Below, piece by piece: positions 1-7,886 of a stretch of 17,526 nucleotides of DNA. Every line of letters starts with the position of its first letter. Within the stretch, counting starts at the first letter, position 1. The DNA is from Cyanobacteria bacterium UBA1221 (GTDB lineage Bacteria; Cyanobacteriota; Vampirovibrionia; Gastranaerophilales; Gastranaerophilaceae). The position numbers and the translations under genes are program-made. The notes beneath the pieces were generated by a model, which saw only the letters and a program-made list of their open reading frames with translations, had not been told where the DNA came from and did not search any database. The DNA lies in contig DBXD01000078.1 in assembly GCA_002309425.1 (NCBI GenBank), positions 18,525 to 36,050 of the forward strand. Reading direction: 5' to 3'.

Positions 1-731
1 TACTCAAAAAATTCGTCAATAGAACCGGTATAAAAAATTCTGTCAAAGTCTTTTGTGTCAATGTCTTTATATTCGGTGTTCAGTTTTACCTTGATGTTTT
101 TATGGTTAAGCATTTTTTCGATAACTTTTGTGTACCCCTCGAGCGGAATACCCTGAAATCTGTCCTGAAAATAACGGTTATCTTTGCTTAAATACACAGG
201 AACACGGGCAGTAACCGCACTGTCCATGTCTTTTGGGGTATCACCCCATTGTTTTTTTGTATAGTACAGGAAAATCTTTTCATATACGTAATTAGCCAAA
301 AATTTTAAATCATCGTCATCTTGTTTTTGAAATTCTAAAATAGGAACTTTTGTATTTATCTCAAAAACATCAAGTAATTTTTCTTCCAGTTTTTCTGCAA
401 AACTGTCGGGGAATACATCATGAAGAGTATTTAAATTGAACGGAATGTGAGTTTCTATTCCGTCAAGTATTCCGATAACTTTGTGCATGTATGTGTTAAA
501 ATCCGTAAATTGTCTTATGTATTTCCATACTTTTTCCGACTTTGTATGAAAGATGTGTGAGCCGTATTTGTGTATCATAATTCCGTTTTCATCCCTGTAG
601 TCGTAACAGTTTCCGGCAATATGATTTTTCTTATCTATAACGACAACTTCTTCATCAAGCTGAGTCGCCAACAAATTAGCGATGGTAGCACCTGAAAATC
701 CCGAACCGACAACCAAATTTTTTACACTCAT
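1..731 (-). CDS. glf: UDP-galactopyranose mutase, N-terminal 243 residues (gene runs off the left edge)
   Basis: This flavoenzyme interconverts UDP-galactopyranose and UDP-galactofuranose, supplying galactofuranose for surface polysaccharides. I translated it from the reverse strand. Residues 9-14 are the FAD-binding GSGFSG loop, followed by the family's conserved GNCYD (40-44) and the HKYGSHIFHT block (54-63). Further on come YTKKQWG (157-163) and the substrate-pocket stretch from RVPVY (176-180) through YFQDRFQG (187-194) to GYT (199-201). Family members are about 370 residues, so roughly the last third lies beyond the window. The start is the ATG at 729-731, preceded by a GGAGA Shine-Dalgarno sequence at 738-742. 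The gene is read divergently from the small gene at 846. Identification is secure from continuous motif order. Confidence 0.95.
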   Translation of the reverse strand, partial: MSVKNLVVGSGFSGATIANLLATQLDEEVVVIDKKNHIAGNCYDYRDENGIMIHKYGSHIFHTKSEKVWKYIRQFTDFNTYMHKVIGILDGIETHIPFNLNTLHDVFPDSFAEKLEEKLLDVFEINTKVPILEFQKQDDDDLKFLANYVYEKIFLYYTKKQWGDTPKDMDSAVTARVPVYLSKDNRYFQDRFQGIPLEGYTKVIEKMLNHKNIKVKLNTEYKDIDTKDFDRIFYTGSIDEFFE

Positions 732-833
732 ACATACTCTCCAAATTAATTACAATATAATACTAACATAAAAAACCCTAATGGGATAATATATGAATTA
801 ATTTATACCTGCATGGCTATATTATTTTGATTG

Positions 834-839
834 TATAAT
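834..839 (+). promoter_or_regulatory. TATAAT -10 box of a probable leaderless promoter
   Basis: A perfect TATAAT ends 7 bases before the ATG at 846, so the predicted transcript would begin at or next to the start codon. I see no convincing -35 hexamer 16-18 bases upstream and no Shine-Dalgarno sequence before the ATG. The same arrangement recurs at 5712-5717 and 12379-12384 and, one base longer, at 12487-12492. Confidence 0.5.
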
Positions 840-845
840 ATAGTT

Positions 846-1169
846 ATGAAAAGCAGAGAAAATCAAAAAATAAACGATATACTGGATAACTTGTGTTGTT
901 CGGTGTGCAAAAAGGGCTTCAATGAAAATTCAATAGAAGTCATTAAGAAGGAAAAAGGACTTTTAACGGTAAATCTGAGATGTAATAATTGCGGAAAAGA
1001 TTTTGGGACAACTTTTATAGGTTTATCAAGTCTTAATATCAAATCTCAACCGGCAGAAATTCAGGAAGGGCCGGAACCGATAAATTACGATGATGTTATT
1101 GATGCCCACAGATTTATAAAAGAACTGGACGAATCCTGGCAGAAGCACTTACCAAATAATAGCAATTAA
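846..1169 (+). CDS. Small protein with a four-cysteine zinc-ribbon-like motif, function unknown
   Basis: I do not recognise a named family. The 107-residue protein has two CxxC pairs, C18-x2-C21 and C46-x2-C49, the spacing of a zinc ribbon. The cysteine knuckle is followed by an acidic, probably helical tail (NYDDVIDAHRFIKELDESW, about 80-98). The protein is hydrophilic, with no signal peptide or membrane segment, so it is probably cytosolic. I chose the ATG at 846 rather than the in-frame TTG at 831. The TTG has no Shine-Dalgarno sequence and its first codons coincide with a perfect TATAAT box. The stop codon overlaps the convergent nupC stop by four bases. Likely roles include nucleic-acid or protein binding, but nothing in the neighbourhood narrows this. 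Confidence 0.75.
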   Translation: MKSRENQKINDILDNLCCSVCKKGFNENSIEVIKKEKGLLTVNLRCNNCGKDFGTTFIGLSSLNIKSQPAEIQEGPEPINYDDVIDAHRFIKELDESWQKHLPNNSN

Positions 1170-2443
1170 TTAAATAAAATTCCGACTATTGAAGCAGACA
1201 GGTAACATGCAAGTGTACCTGCAATCAATGCTCTGACGCCAAGTCTTGCCAGATTCTTCCTCTGGTTAGGTGCCAATTCTCCGATACCTCCAAGTTGTAT
1301 TGCAATAGAACCGAGATTTCCGAAACTGCACAATGCAAAAGATGCTATCAGAAAACTTTTATCCGATAATTGCTGCGGCAGATTTACCATATCAACGTAT
1401 GCAACCATTTCATTCAAAACAAGTTTTGTTCCCATAAGACTTCCGACGGTTGTTGCTTCTGACTGAGGTACGCCCATAAAATAAGCAAAAACGGCAAAGG
1501 CTTTACCGAGAAGCATTTTTAAAGATAGTGTAGTCAGGTCAAATGAAACGAAATTTATGTGTAAATATTTAACTATAAAATTACCAAAACCGCCAAGACA
1601 CCAGTCAATCATTGCAACCAGAGCAACAAGCGCAAGTATCATTGCAACAACATTTATTGCAACCTTCATACCCTCGGAAGCACCCGATGATATTGCATCA
1701 AACACGTTTATATAGGGCTTTCTCCTTTTACTGTATGTTATTGTAAAGTTTTCGCTTGTTTCAGGTGTGTTCGTTTCAGGATAAATAATTTTTGCAAGAA
1801 TCATTGCGCCCGGAACAGCCATAACAGATGATGCAAGCAGATAATGAGCAGGAATCCCAAGGCTTATGTATATAGGCATTGTGGCGCCAGATATGCAGGC
1901 CATACTGCCTGCCATAGAGGCTAACAATTCGGAGCGGGTTAATTTTGCCAGATATGGTCGTATCATGATTTGTGCAGAAATTTGTCCGACAAATGCGCTT
2001 GCAACATTTGAAAGTGCTTCTGCCCCGCTTACCGCCATAAGTTTGTTCATTGCTCTGCCAAAAATCGGGATTACTCTCTGCATTATCCCGTAGTAATAGA
2101 GGATATTAACAATTATCATCATAAATATCAATGATGAGATCAACTGAAGAGCAAAAACTATTGAGCCGTGGCCGAATACTTCCATTTTTACACTGTCTAT
2201 CAGGGGGCCAAAGACAAAAGCCCCTCCTTCCAGTGCGAAATCAAGAATTTTTTGAACGAATTGGCCTATACCCAAAAATAATGCCCGCCCGAACGGAACT
2301 TTAAATATGAATAGCGCCAGCAGAACCTGCAATGCAAACCCTGTCCCGACCGTTTTATAATTGATTGCTTTTTTGTTATTCGACATGGCATAAGCCAGCA
2401 GAAATATTAAAACAATCCCTATTAACCCGAAAAATCTGCTCAT
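1166..2443 (-). CDS. nupC: Concentrative nucleoside transporter (CNT/NupC family)
   Basis: This is a cytoplasmic-membrane symporter importing nucleosides with Na+ or H+. It has 425 residues, normal for the bacterial family, and is hydrophobic throughout. The CNT signature GxKxxxNE is GTKLVLNE at 338-345, and the downstream core is FALCSFGNLGSIAIQLGGIG (369-388). The re-entrant loop region is GQISAQ at 153-158. In Vibrio cholerae CNT the matching site is G-Q-T-E, where Q, T and E contact the base. Here Q is kept while T and E appear replaced by I155 and S156. The ribose-contacting Glu (E345) and Asn (N376) are conserved. Start ATG at 2441-2443 follows an AGAGG Shine-Dalgarno. It lies 93 bases downstream of glgA on the same strand and could be co-transcribed. 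Substrate range is not predictable. Confidence 0.9.
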   Translation of the reverse strand: MSRFFGLIGIVLIFLLAYAMSNNKKAINYKTVGTGFALQVLLALFIFKVPFGRALFLGIGQFVQKILDFALEGGAFVFGPLIDSVKMEVFGHGSIVFALQLISSLIFMMIIVNILYYYGIMQRVIPIFGRAMNKLMAVSGAEALSNVASAFVGQISAQIMIRPYLAKLTRSELLASMAGSMACISGATMPIYISLGIPAHYLLASSVMAVPGAMILAKIIYPETNTPETSENFTITYSKRRKPYINVFDAISSGASEGMKVAINVVAMILALVALVAMIDWCLGGFGNFIVKYLHINFVSFDLTTLSLKMLLGKAFAVFAYFMGVPQSEATTVGSLMGTKLVLNEMVAYVDMVNLPQQLSDKSFLIASFALCSFGNLGSIAIQLGGIGELAPNQRKNLARLGVRALIAGTLACYLSASIVGILFN

Positions 2444-2536
2444 ATATCCCTCTGATAATCATGTACAAGTCTATTCTATCAGAAAAATCATGAAAAATCA
2501 CATGCGATTATTTACAAATTTTTTGCGTCAGTATAT

Positions 2537-5320
2537 TTATGCTGCGGCTCTGCACAGAGCTTCAGGTTTGAGAACGTTATATTCAACCATTAGTTTTGCA
2601 TATTGTTCTGCTGCTCCGCCATCAACAAGCCAGGAGTGGTCTGCTTTGTATGATGCATCAATCAGTTTCGCAAATGCATCTTTATCACGATAAACATTAA
2701 GTGCTTCCGTCATAGCATCAGCAAAACTCTTAGCGTTTTCTTTAATAACACCGGATCTGTGCGGGTTAGCCGGACGGAATTTTGCAAAGAATGCGTTAAC
2801 TTTATGAGTCAATCCTGCACACAGTCCGCCTACTTCATTTACAATAGGTACGGCACCGCTTGTTGCTGCAATTTCTTTATGAACCAGTCCGCAAGGTTCA
2901 GACCAGCTCGGCATTTTTGCAAAATCTGACATTATTTTACAAGCATCATATCTGCCTTTCTCCGTAAATAAATTAGCAAATACAATTCTGTTTGCAGCCG
3001 CTTGTCCGCCAAGTTCTGGTGATGCTGCAACTTTTCTTTTTAAAGCTAATACCATATCTCTGTATATTGGATCCCCTATTCCCTGGAAATAGAATACAGG
3101 ATAATTGCCGTCAGGGAATTTATTCATACGCAGAAATTCTTCAACTGCTTCAACAGAAATATCAACGCCTTTTTGCTTAACCATACGGCCGGCAATAGAG
3201 TATATCGGGGTGTTTTTGGTTACTCCGGTAAGGTCGGTATGTTCAATATCAGATATTTTCATTGGATTATGTGTTTTGTCAGCAACATCTGGGATAACCC
3301 TTTCTAATATTGCTTCTTTGTTGCTGTTATGCCATTCAAGGACATTTTCCCCTTCTTTATAAACTCTTAATTTCTTGCGGTCAATATTTAGGGCATCAGC
3401 GATTTCATCAAGTTTGGCTTCTGTTAAAACATTATTGACTCTGTCGCACCCGTTTGTAATGCCCACCATGGTTCTGGTTTTGCTGCCTCCGATTCCAAGA
3501 TGCTTTGTTATATAGTTTCTGATTTTAAATAATTCAAAATTAGCACGACCCAGGACTCCAATTGATGAAATTTCTTCACCATAGTTTCCTGAAACAGGAA
3601 TAACGACATCAGAGTATGATACCATCATTGTTTGCGGATCAATACAATTTTCGTGCATTAGTCCGTTCCAGCATTTTTGAGGCAGAGCGAACTCTTGTGG
3701 TATACCCAGTTTTTCAGCCGATGGCATATAGGCATTTGGAACAATTTTTGCTGCGTGTTCACCAAACATTACGTTGAATATTTGCTCTGTCTGATGGTAA
3801 TTAATTCCTGATTCGTTTGCATTATGCAAAATGCTAAATACCGGAGTGTTCAGGAGTTTTTCAGCCGTTTCGTTGGTGATTTCCCCGACAGCCTTTTTAG
3901 CGTGAGTCAGAAGTTTCATCATTGCGCTGATACCGCCGGTATGCCAATCATTACCCAGAATCATATCCGCACCCAGAGGGTCGCTGGTAACAGATTTACT
4001 TTGAGTTAATCCTTCATAGAAGAATTTGTCAAAGTACATGAATCTTTCTGTTTCTCCGGCATTGTGTGTATAATTGTTGTAAATATTTTTGTTTATTTCC
4101 CCGCCTACACCTGACGGTCCTTTCATATCAAACTTGTCGTGCTTATAAAATACCGTATCAAATTTTATTTTTGCACTAATCTTGCCATCTTTATCCTTAG
4201 CTATGTGGAAAAGGTTGTTATCATAGACTCCGGATTTTTCCAGTGCGCTTTCGATTGCTTTACGGTCTTCCTGAGGTATATATTTTCTCATTAAGTTAAA
4301 ATCAACAGCCTGTTCAACATCTCTTGCTATATACATTCCTACTTCTTCATTTGTTTTGGCGGTAGAAGTATATATCGGTAATTTCATCGAACCAAGATAT
4401 TCCAAATCTTTTCCCGTAACAACCGAACCGTTAGAGAGATACCGGAATTTTCCGTTTGCAAGTTTTCTTAATTCGGTAAATGTCTGTTTGCCTGATTCAA
4501 GATTTCGTTCAATTTCGCCTAAATACATCGGCATGTCCGCTATCATCCGAACTTTCTGCTTATTGTTAACCAAAGCTCCGAGGTTGGCTATTACTTCTCT
4601 CGGAACAATTGCCAATCCGCCTGTTTTTGCTACACCGGTAAGCTCGGAGGTTGGCACTCTGACTGTGATAGTATCTCCGGGTACAATATGACTCCTGTCA
4701 ACGAGGCCAGCCATTCTTTTTGTAGCTTCTGTTTGCAGGGCTTCTGTTAATTCTGCTTCCTTGACTCCATATCCGTGCATATTTGTAACTAAGTTCATTT
4801 TTCTTCCGTTAACTGTTACTTCACGTGTAAGTATATCAGCTTTTCCTATAAGACCCGCAACTTTTGCTCTTGCCTCTTTAAGAGCTTCTTCAGCTGTTAT
4901 TTTGCCTTCATCAATCTGTTTTTGCATAGTTTCAAGCATCTTATCGACATATGCTTTAATACCAATTCTTTCTCCGGCTTCATTAGTCATGGATGCTCTC
5001 AGGTCATTTAAGGTCACATTTAGTCTGTTTGTTTCATTTCTAAGGGCAGTAATTTCATTTTTCAGTGCAGTATTTTTTCCTGATTTAACCAGTGCTGCGG
5101 TACTGAGTCCCGTAGCAACAACGGCGAGTCCGAAAGCAATTGCTTCCCGTTTTTTATTGCTGCCGTTGACCGCAGTCCCTTCTGACGGAACTGTTTGTGT
5201 TTGAGTTTGTGGGTTTACCTTGGGTGTTACTGTGCCTGCGGCAGATGCCTGTGTGCCGCTATGCCCTACAGACTCCAGTAATGGCGTGCCAAAAGAAATT
5301 TTCCTTACGCTAAGACCCAT
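2537..5320 (-). CDS. glgA: Glycogen synthase (GT5) with a ~230-residue N-terminal extension containing a membrane segment
   Basis: GT5 enzymes extend alpha-1,4-glucan from ADP-glucose (or UDP-glucose). The catalytic part starts near residue 230 with KTGGLA (232-237). It continues through DWHTG (458-462), a nucleotide-sugar-domain start near ITNGCD (621-626), the phosphate-binding AGRMVKQKG (710-718) and the acidic PSWSEPCGLVHKEIA block (804-818, E-x7-E type). At 927 residues it is almost twice the usual ~480. The extra N-terminus has an ISFG tag (8-11), a Gln/Thr-rich linker, one hydrophobic segment (about 59-78) after KKR, and a predicted coiled coil (about 82-112). There is also an insertion of roughly 100 residues between 270 and 440. 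Start ATG at 5318-5320 has an AGAGGT Shine-Dalgarno. Glucan synthesis is a confident call; membrane tethering is inferred. Confidence 0.88.
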   Translation of the reverse strand: MGLSVRKISFGTPLLESVGHSGTQASAAGTVTPKVNPQTQTQTVPSEGTAVNGSNKKREAIAFGLAVVATGLSTAALVKSGKNTALKNEITALRNETNRLNVTLNDLRASMTNEAGERIGIKAYVDKMLETMQKQIDEGKITAEEALKEARAKVAGLIGKADILTREVTVNGRKMNLVTNMHGYGVKEAELTEALQTEATKRMAGLVDRSHIVPGDTITVRVPTSELTGVAKTGGLAIVPREVIANLGALVNNKQKVRMIADMPMYLGEIERNLESGKQTFTELRKLANGKFRYLSNGSVVTGKDLEYLGSMKLPIYTSTAKTNEEVGMYIARDVEQAVDFNLMRKYIPQEDRKAIESALEKSGVYDNNLFHIAKDKDGKISAKIKFDTVFYKHDKFDMKGPSGVGGEINKNIYNNYTHNAGETERFMYFDKFFYEGLTQSKSVTSDPLGADMILGNDWHTGGISAMMKLLTHAKKAVGEITNETAEKLLNTPVFSILHNANESGINYHQTEQIFNVMFGEHAAKIVPNAYMPSAEKLGIPQEFALPQKCWNGLMHENCIDPQTMMVSYSDVVIPVSGNYGEEISSIGVLGRANFELFKIRNYITKHLGIGGSKTRTMVGITNGCDRVNNVLTEAKLDEIADALNIDRKKLRVYKEGENVLEWHNSNKEAILERVIPDVADKTHNPMKISDIEHTDLTGVTKNTPIYSIAGRMVKQKGVDISVEAVEEFLRMNKFPDGNYPVFYFQGIGDPIYRDMVLALKRKVAASPELGGQAAANRIVFANLFTEKGRYDACKIMSDFAKMPSWSEPCGLVHKEIAATSGAVPIVNEVGGLCAGLTHKVNAFFAKFRPANPHRSGVIKENAKSFADAMTEALNVYRDKDAFAKLIDASYKADHSWLVDGGAAEQYAKLMVEYNVLKPEALCRAAA

Positions 5321-5429
5321 AGAAGTACCTCTTATAAACTACAAGACTAACTTTAATTTTTAGAACAACCATCAAGATTTTTTTTTGCTAAAAAGCGAGT
5401 AAAACATATAAATCTTTACAAACATTTAC

Positions 5430-5458
5430 ATAATATTGAAAATCTCAAAAAATGTCAA
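5430..5458 (-). promoter_or_regulatory. Sigma-70-type promoter for glgA
   Basis: On the minus strand a perfect TTGACA (5453-5458) is separated by exactly 17 bases from TATTAT (5430-5435). Transcription would begin near 5423, leaving a leader of about 100 bases before the glgA ATG at 5320. No riboswitch or attenuator structure was recognised in that leader. Confidence 0.65.
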
Positions 5459-5490
5459 TAGTTCAATAATAAAAAATTTAAAACAAAGTA

Positions 5491-5519
5491 TTGACATAAA
5501 AATTTGTTCTTGATAGATT
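5491..5519 (+). promoter_or_regulatory. Probable promoter for tRNA-Lys
   Basis: TTGACA (5491-5496), a 17-base spacer and TAGATT (5514-5519, four of six consensus bases) point toward the tRNA gene, whose mature 5' end lies about 50 bases after the expected start site. The region between 5321 and 5575 contains only this and the oppositely directed glgA promoter. Confidence 0.5.
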
Positions 5520-5575
5520 GGATGTTGCGAGCCGAGTATAAATATTTGGATTGCAAGATATTTGGAATAGCATTT

Positions 5576-5648
5576 GCGCCTGTAGCTCAGCCGGTAGAGC
5601 AATCCCCTTTTAAGGGAGAGGTCGCGCGTTCGAATCGCGCCAGGCGCA
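5576..5648 (+). tRNA. tRNA-Lys (anticodon UUU)
   Basis: A complete cloverleaf can be drawn. The acceptor stem GCGCCTG pairs with CAGGCGC, the D arm is GCTC/GAGC, and the T arm is GCGCG-TTCGAAT-CGCGC. The anticodon stem is ATCCC/GGGAG with an A-G mismatch at its first pair. The anticodon loop CTTTTAA gives TTT at 5609-5611, so the tRNA reads lysine AAA/AAG codons. The discriminator base is A5648, and CCA is not encoded, so it must be added after transcription. The gene is a singleton between divergent glgA and pilC. Confidence 0.97.
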
Positions 5649-5688
5649 TTTCTTATTTGCTATATTTTAGATTTTAATTTGTTTTTTA

Positions 5689-5717
5689 TTGTAAATGTTG
5701 TAAATATCTTATATAAT
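5689..5717 (+). promoter_or_regulatory. Promoter of pilC, probably leaderless
   Basis: TTGTAA (5689-5694) and a perfect TATAAT (5712-5717) are 17 bases apart. The TATAAT ends 7 bases before the ATG at 5724, so the start site should fall at or beside the start codon. There is no Shine-Dalgarno sequence in between. Confidence 0.55.
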
Positions 5718-5723
5718 GAAAAC

Positions 5724-6938
5724 ATGAAGAGATTTTATTATAAGGCTATAAAAGATCAAAAAGAGCTTGTTTCCGGTTATATTGAGGCTGAAAATAATAA
5801 AGATGCCTCTGATAAAGTCAGAAAAATGGGTTTTTTGCCGACTTATGTGTACGATGAAACTATTCATAAACGTCAGGTTTCAAATGCGGGAAAGAATCTT
5901 GCCAGACTTTCTTTAAGTGACTTAATAAGTTTTACGGATGACCTTTATACCTATACTATGTCAGAAATACCTATATTGAGCGCTCTGGATAATATAAAAA
6001 GTCATGCGATTAATAAAAAGATTGCGGATTTTGCAACGCATTTGTCAGTCGGTATAAAAAGCGGTAAAACTTTGTCAGAAGCTATGGAGGATTACAGGTA
6101 TATTGTCGGAGAAACTTATATTGCTTTATGTAAAACAGGCGAAGACTCCGGTACGCTTGCTGCAACCTTTGGCTACCTGAAAAATTTATTACAAAGAATT
6201 GACAATTTAAGGCACAAATTTATACGAATTTCTATATATCCGGCTATATTAGTGTTTGCTTCTGTATTAATGTTTTTTTTAATGGGCAGTTTTGTTTTTC
6301 CAAGGTTAATTGCTTTTATTGGTATGGAGGCGGAAATTCCGAGAATAGCTTTGTTTTTTGTAACAACGTGTAAGTTTATAATATCATATTGGTGGCTTAT
6401 CTTGCTTATAGTTGCGTATCTTGTGTGCGGTTGGATATTCTTTTTTGACCGTCAAAAGATTAAGGCTGTGATAGAAAGTGTGATGCTGAAAACCCCGGTA
6501 GTTAAAGATTGCATGAGTTATATTTCTTTGGCACACTATATGTCGGTACTGCATATCGCCTATGAAGCAGGTGTTCCGATTACTGATTCTCTAAGACTTG
6601 CTGCAGGGGCAATACTGAATAAAGAACTTAATTCAAAGGCAAATCTTGTTACAACCCTTGTGGAGAGAGGTACAGCTTTATCTTCGGCATTCTATGACTC
6701 GGGTCTGATACCTGATATATTTATGCCAATGATTGCAACAGGAGAGGAAACGGGGAAACTCGGTAAAATGTTCAGGGATATCGCTATTGCAATTTCAAAT
6801 AAACTTGATGCTGCAATAGAAGTTGCCGCCAGAGCCTTTGAGCCTATTATGACCTTTGTTATCGGTATATTTGTTGCAATAGCCGCAATAACTGTTGTGC
6901 AGTTGTATGCAAGCAGTATATCCGTGTTTGCTTTTTAG
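5724..6938 (+). CDS. pilC: Type IV pilus / type II secretion inner-membrane platform protein (PilC/GspF family)
   Basis: This 404-residue polytopic protein forms the inner-membrane platform that couples the assembly ATPase to pilin polymerisation. It has the two tandem GspF domains of the family. Each is marked by a G-E-x-[ST]-G-x-L signature: GEDSGTL at 139-145 and GEETGKL at 340-346. Membrane segments are at about 171-196, 217-241 and 373-394. The N-terminal cytoplasmic region begins with the usual FYYKAIKDQ...GYIEA pattern. I chose the ATG at 5724 over an in-frame TTG at 5679 because a promoter -10 box lies between them and homologues begin at the FYYKA strand. No ATPase, pilin or prepilin peptidase genes are nearby, so its partners must be elsewhere. 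Confidence 0.88.
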   Translation: MKRFYYKAIKDQKELVSGYIEAENNKDASDKVRKMGFLPTYVYDETIHKRQVSNAGKNLARLSLSDLISFTDDLYTYTMSEIPILSALDNIKSHAINKKIADFATHLSVGIKSGKTLSEAMEDYRYIVGETYIALCKTGEDSGTLAATFGYLKNLLQRIDNLRHKFIRISIYPAILVFASVLMFFLMGSFVFPRLIAFIGMEAEIPRIALFFVTTCKFIISYWWLILLIVAYLVCGWIFFFDRQKIKAVIESVMLKTPVVKDCMSYISLAHYMSVLHIAYEAGVPITDSLRLAAGAILNKELNSKANLVTTLVERGTALSSAFYDSGLIPDIFMPMIATGEETGKLGKMFRDIAIAISNKLDAAIEVAARAFEPIMTFVIGIFVAIAAITVVQLYASSISVFAF

Positions 6939-7028
6939 TAAAATGTTATAAAATTATTAATACTTGCATATTTTTATCTTTTTTTAGGTTAAAATGAAAT
7001 TAAGTTAGAGTAAGAGAAGGACAAAAAT

Positions 7029-7886
7029 ATGTGGGATTATTCCGAAAAGGTTATGGATCATTACAGAAACCCGAGAAATGTAGGGAAGATTGATGATGCC
7101 GATGCAATTGGTAATGCAGGTTCTTTAACGTGCGGAGATCAGTTGAAAATATATTTAAAAATAAAAGACGGAGTGGTGACTGATGCTAAATTCCAAACAT
7201 TTGGCTGCGGCTCTGCTGTGGCAAGTTCAAGTATTTTAACCGAAATGATTATAGGGAAAACTGTTGAAGAAGTCAGAAAAATTACAAATAAAGATATAGC
7301 GGATGAACTCGGCGGATTACCTCCAGAGAAAATGCACTGCTCAGTTATGGGATATGAAGCTCTGGAAGATGCCCTGAAAGGTTATGTTGATAAAGATGAA
7401 ATAGACACAGCCTATGATGAAATAAACAAACCAAAAACCGAAGAAAAAATTATTTGTACCTGCTTTGGAGTTACGGAAAACTTAATCTGGGATGCAATAA
7501 AACAAAACGGACTTAAAACTGTTGAAGAGGTTACGAATTATACAAAAGCCGGCGGGGCATGCGGCAAGTGTAAAAGTGCGATTCAGGATATAATTGATAC
7601 CTATTATCACAAAGAAAAAAAGGATAAGGCGGAAGAAAAAAGCTCACTTTCTCCTGCTCAGAAAATCCTGAAGATTAGTTCAATTATCGACAATAAAATT
7701 TCTCCCGAACTTCAAAAGGACGGCGGAGATATTACGCTTGTTGATATAGACGGTAACAGCGTGTTTGTAAAATTGCGCGGCAGATGCTCAGGGTGTAAAA
7801 ATTCAACCTTAACACTGAAAGCTTTTGTTGAATCTACACTAAAAGATGCGGTTGACAAGAATATTGAGGTTGTGGAGGTTAATTAA
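7029..7886 (+). CDS. nifU: Three-domain NifU Fe-S cluster scaffold
   Basis: NifU builds Fe-S clusters using sulfur from NifS and passes them to apoproteins in the cytosol. All three classical domains are present in 285 residues. The IscU-like scaffold (about 1-120) has cluster ligands C35, C60 and C104 and the assembly residue D37. The central BFD-type [2Fe-2S] domain (about 141-190) has C143, C145, C178 and C181. The C-terminal Nfu domain (about 207-285) has its CxxC at C253/C256. The start ATG is preceded by an AGAGAAGGA Shine-Dalgarno. The stop codon directly abuts the nifS ATG, so the pair is an operon. I see no nitrogenase genes here, so the likely role is general cluster assembly rather than nitrogen fixation. 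Confidence 0.95.
   Translation: MWDYSEKVMDHYRNPRNVGKIDDADAIGNAGSLTCGDQLKIYLKIKDGVVTDAKFQTFGCGSAVASSSILTEMIIGKTVEEVRKITNKDIADELGGLPPEKMHCSVMGYEALEDALKGYVDKDEIDTAYDEINKPKTEEKIICTCFGVTENLIWDAIKQNGLKTVEEVTNYTKAGGACGKCKSAIQDIIDTYYHKEKKDKAEEKSSLSPAQKILKISSIIDNKISPELQKDGGDITLVDIDGNSVFVKLRGRCSGCKNSTLTLKAFVESTLKDAVDKNIEVVEVN

Noticed and set aside
831..845. TTG start adding five residues to the small cysteine protein
   Set aside because: No Shine-Dalgarno sequence precedes it and its codons coincide with a perfect TATAAT box; the ATG at 846 fits better.
4761..5204. Long open frame antisense to glgA, and other shorter opposite-strand frames
   Set aside because: They lie wholly inside well-identified genes, have no supporting ribosome sites and encode no recognisable domains.
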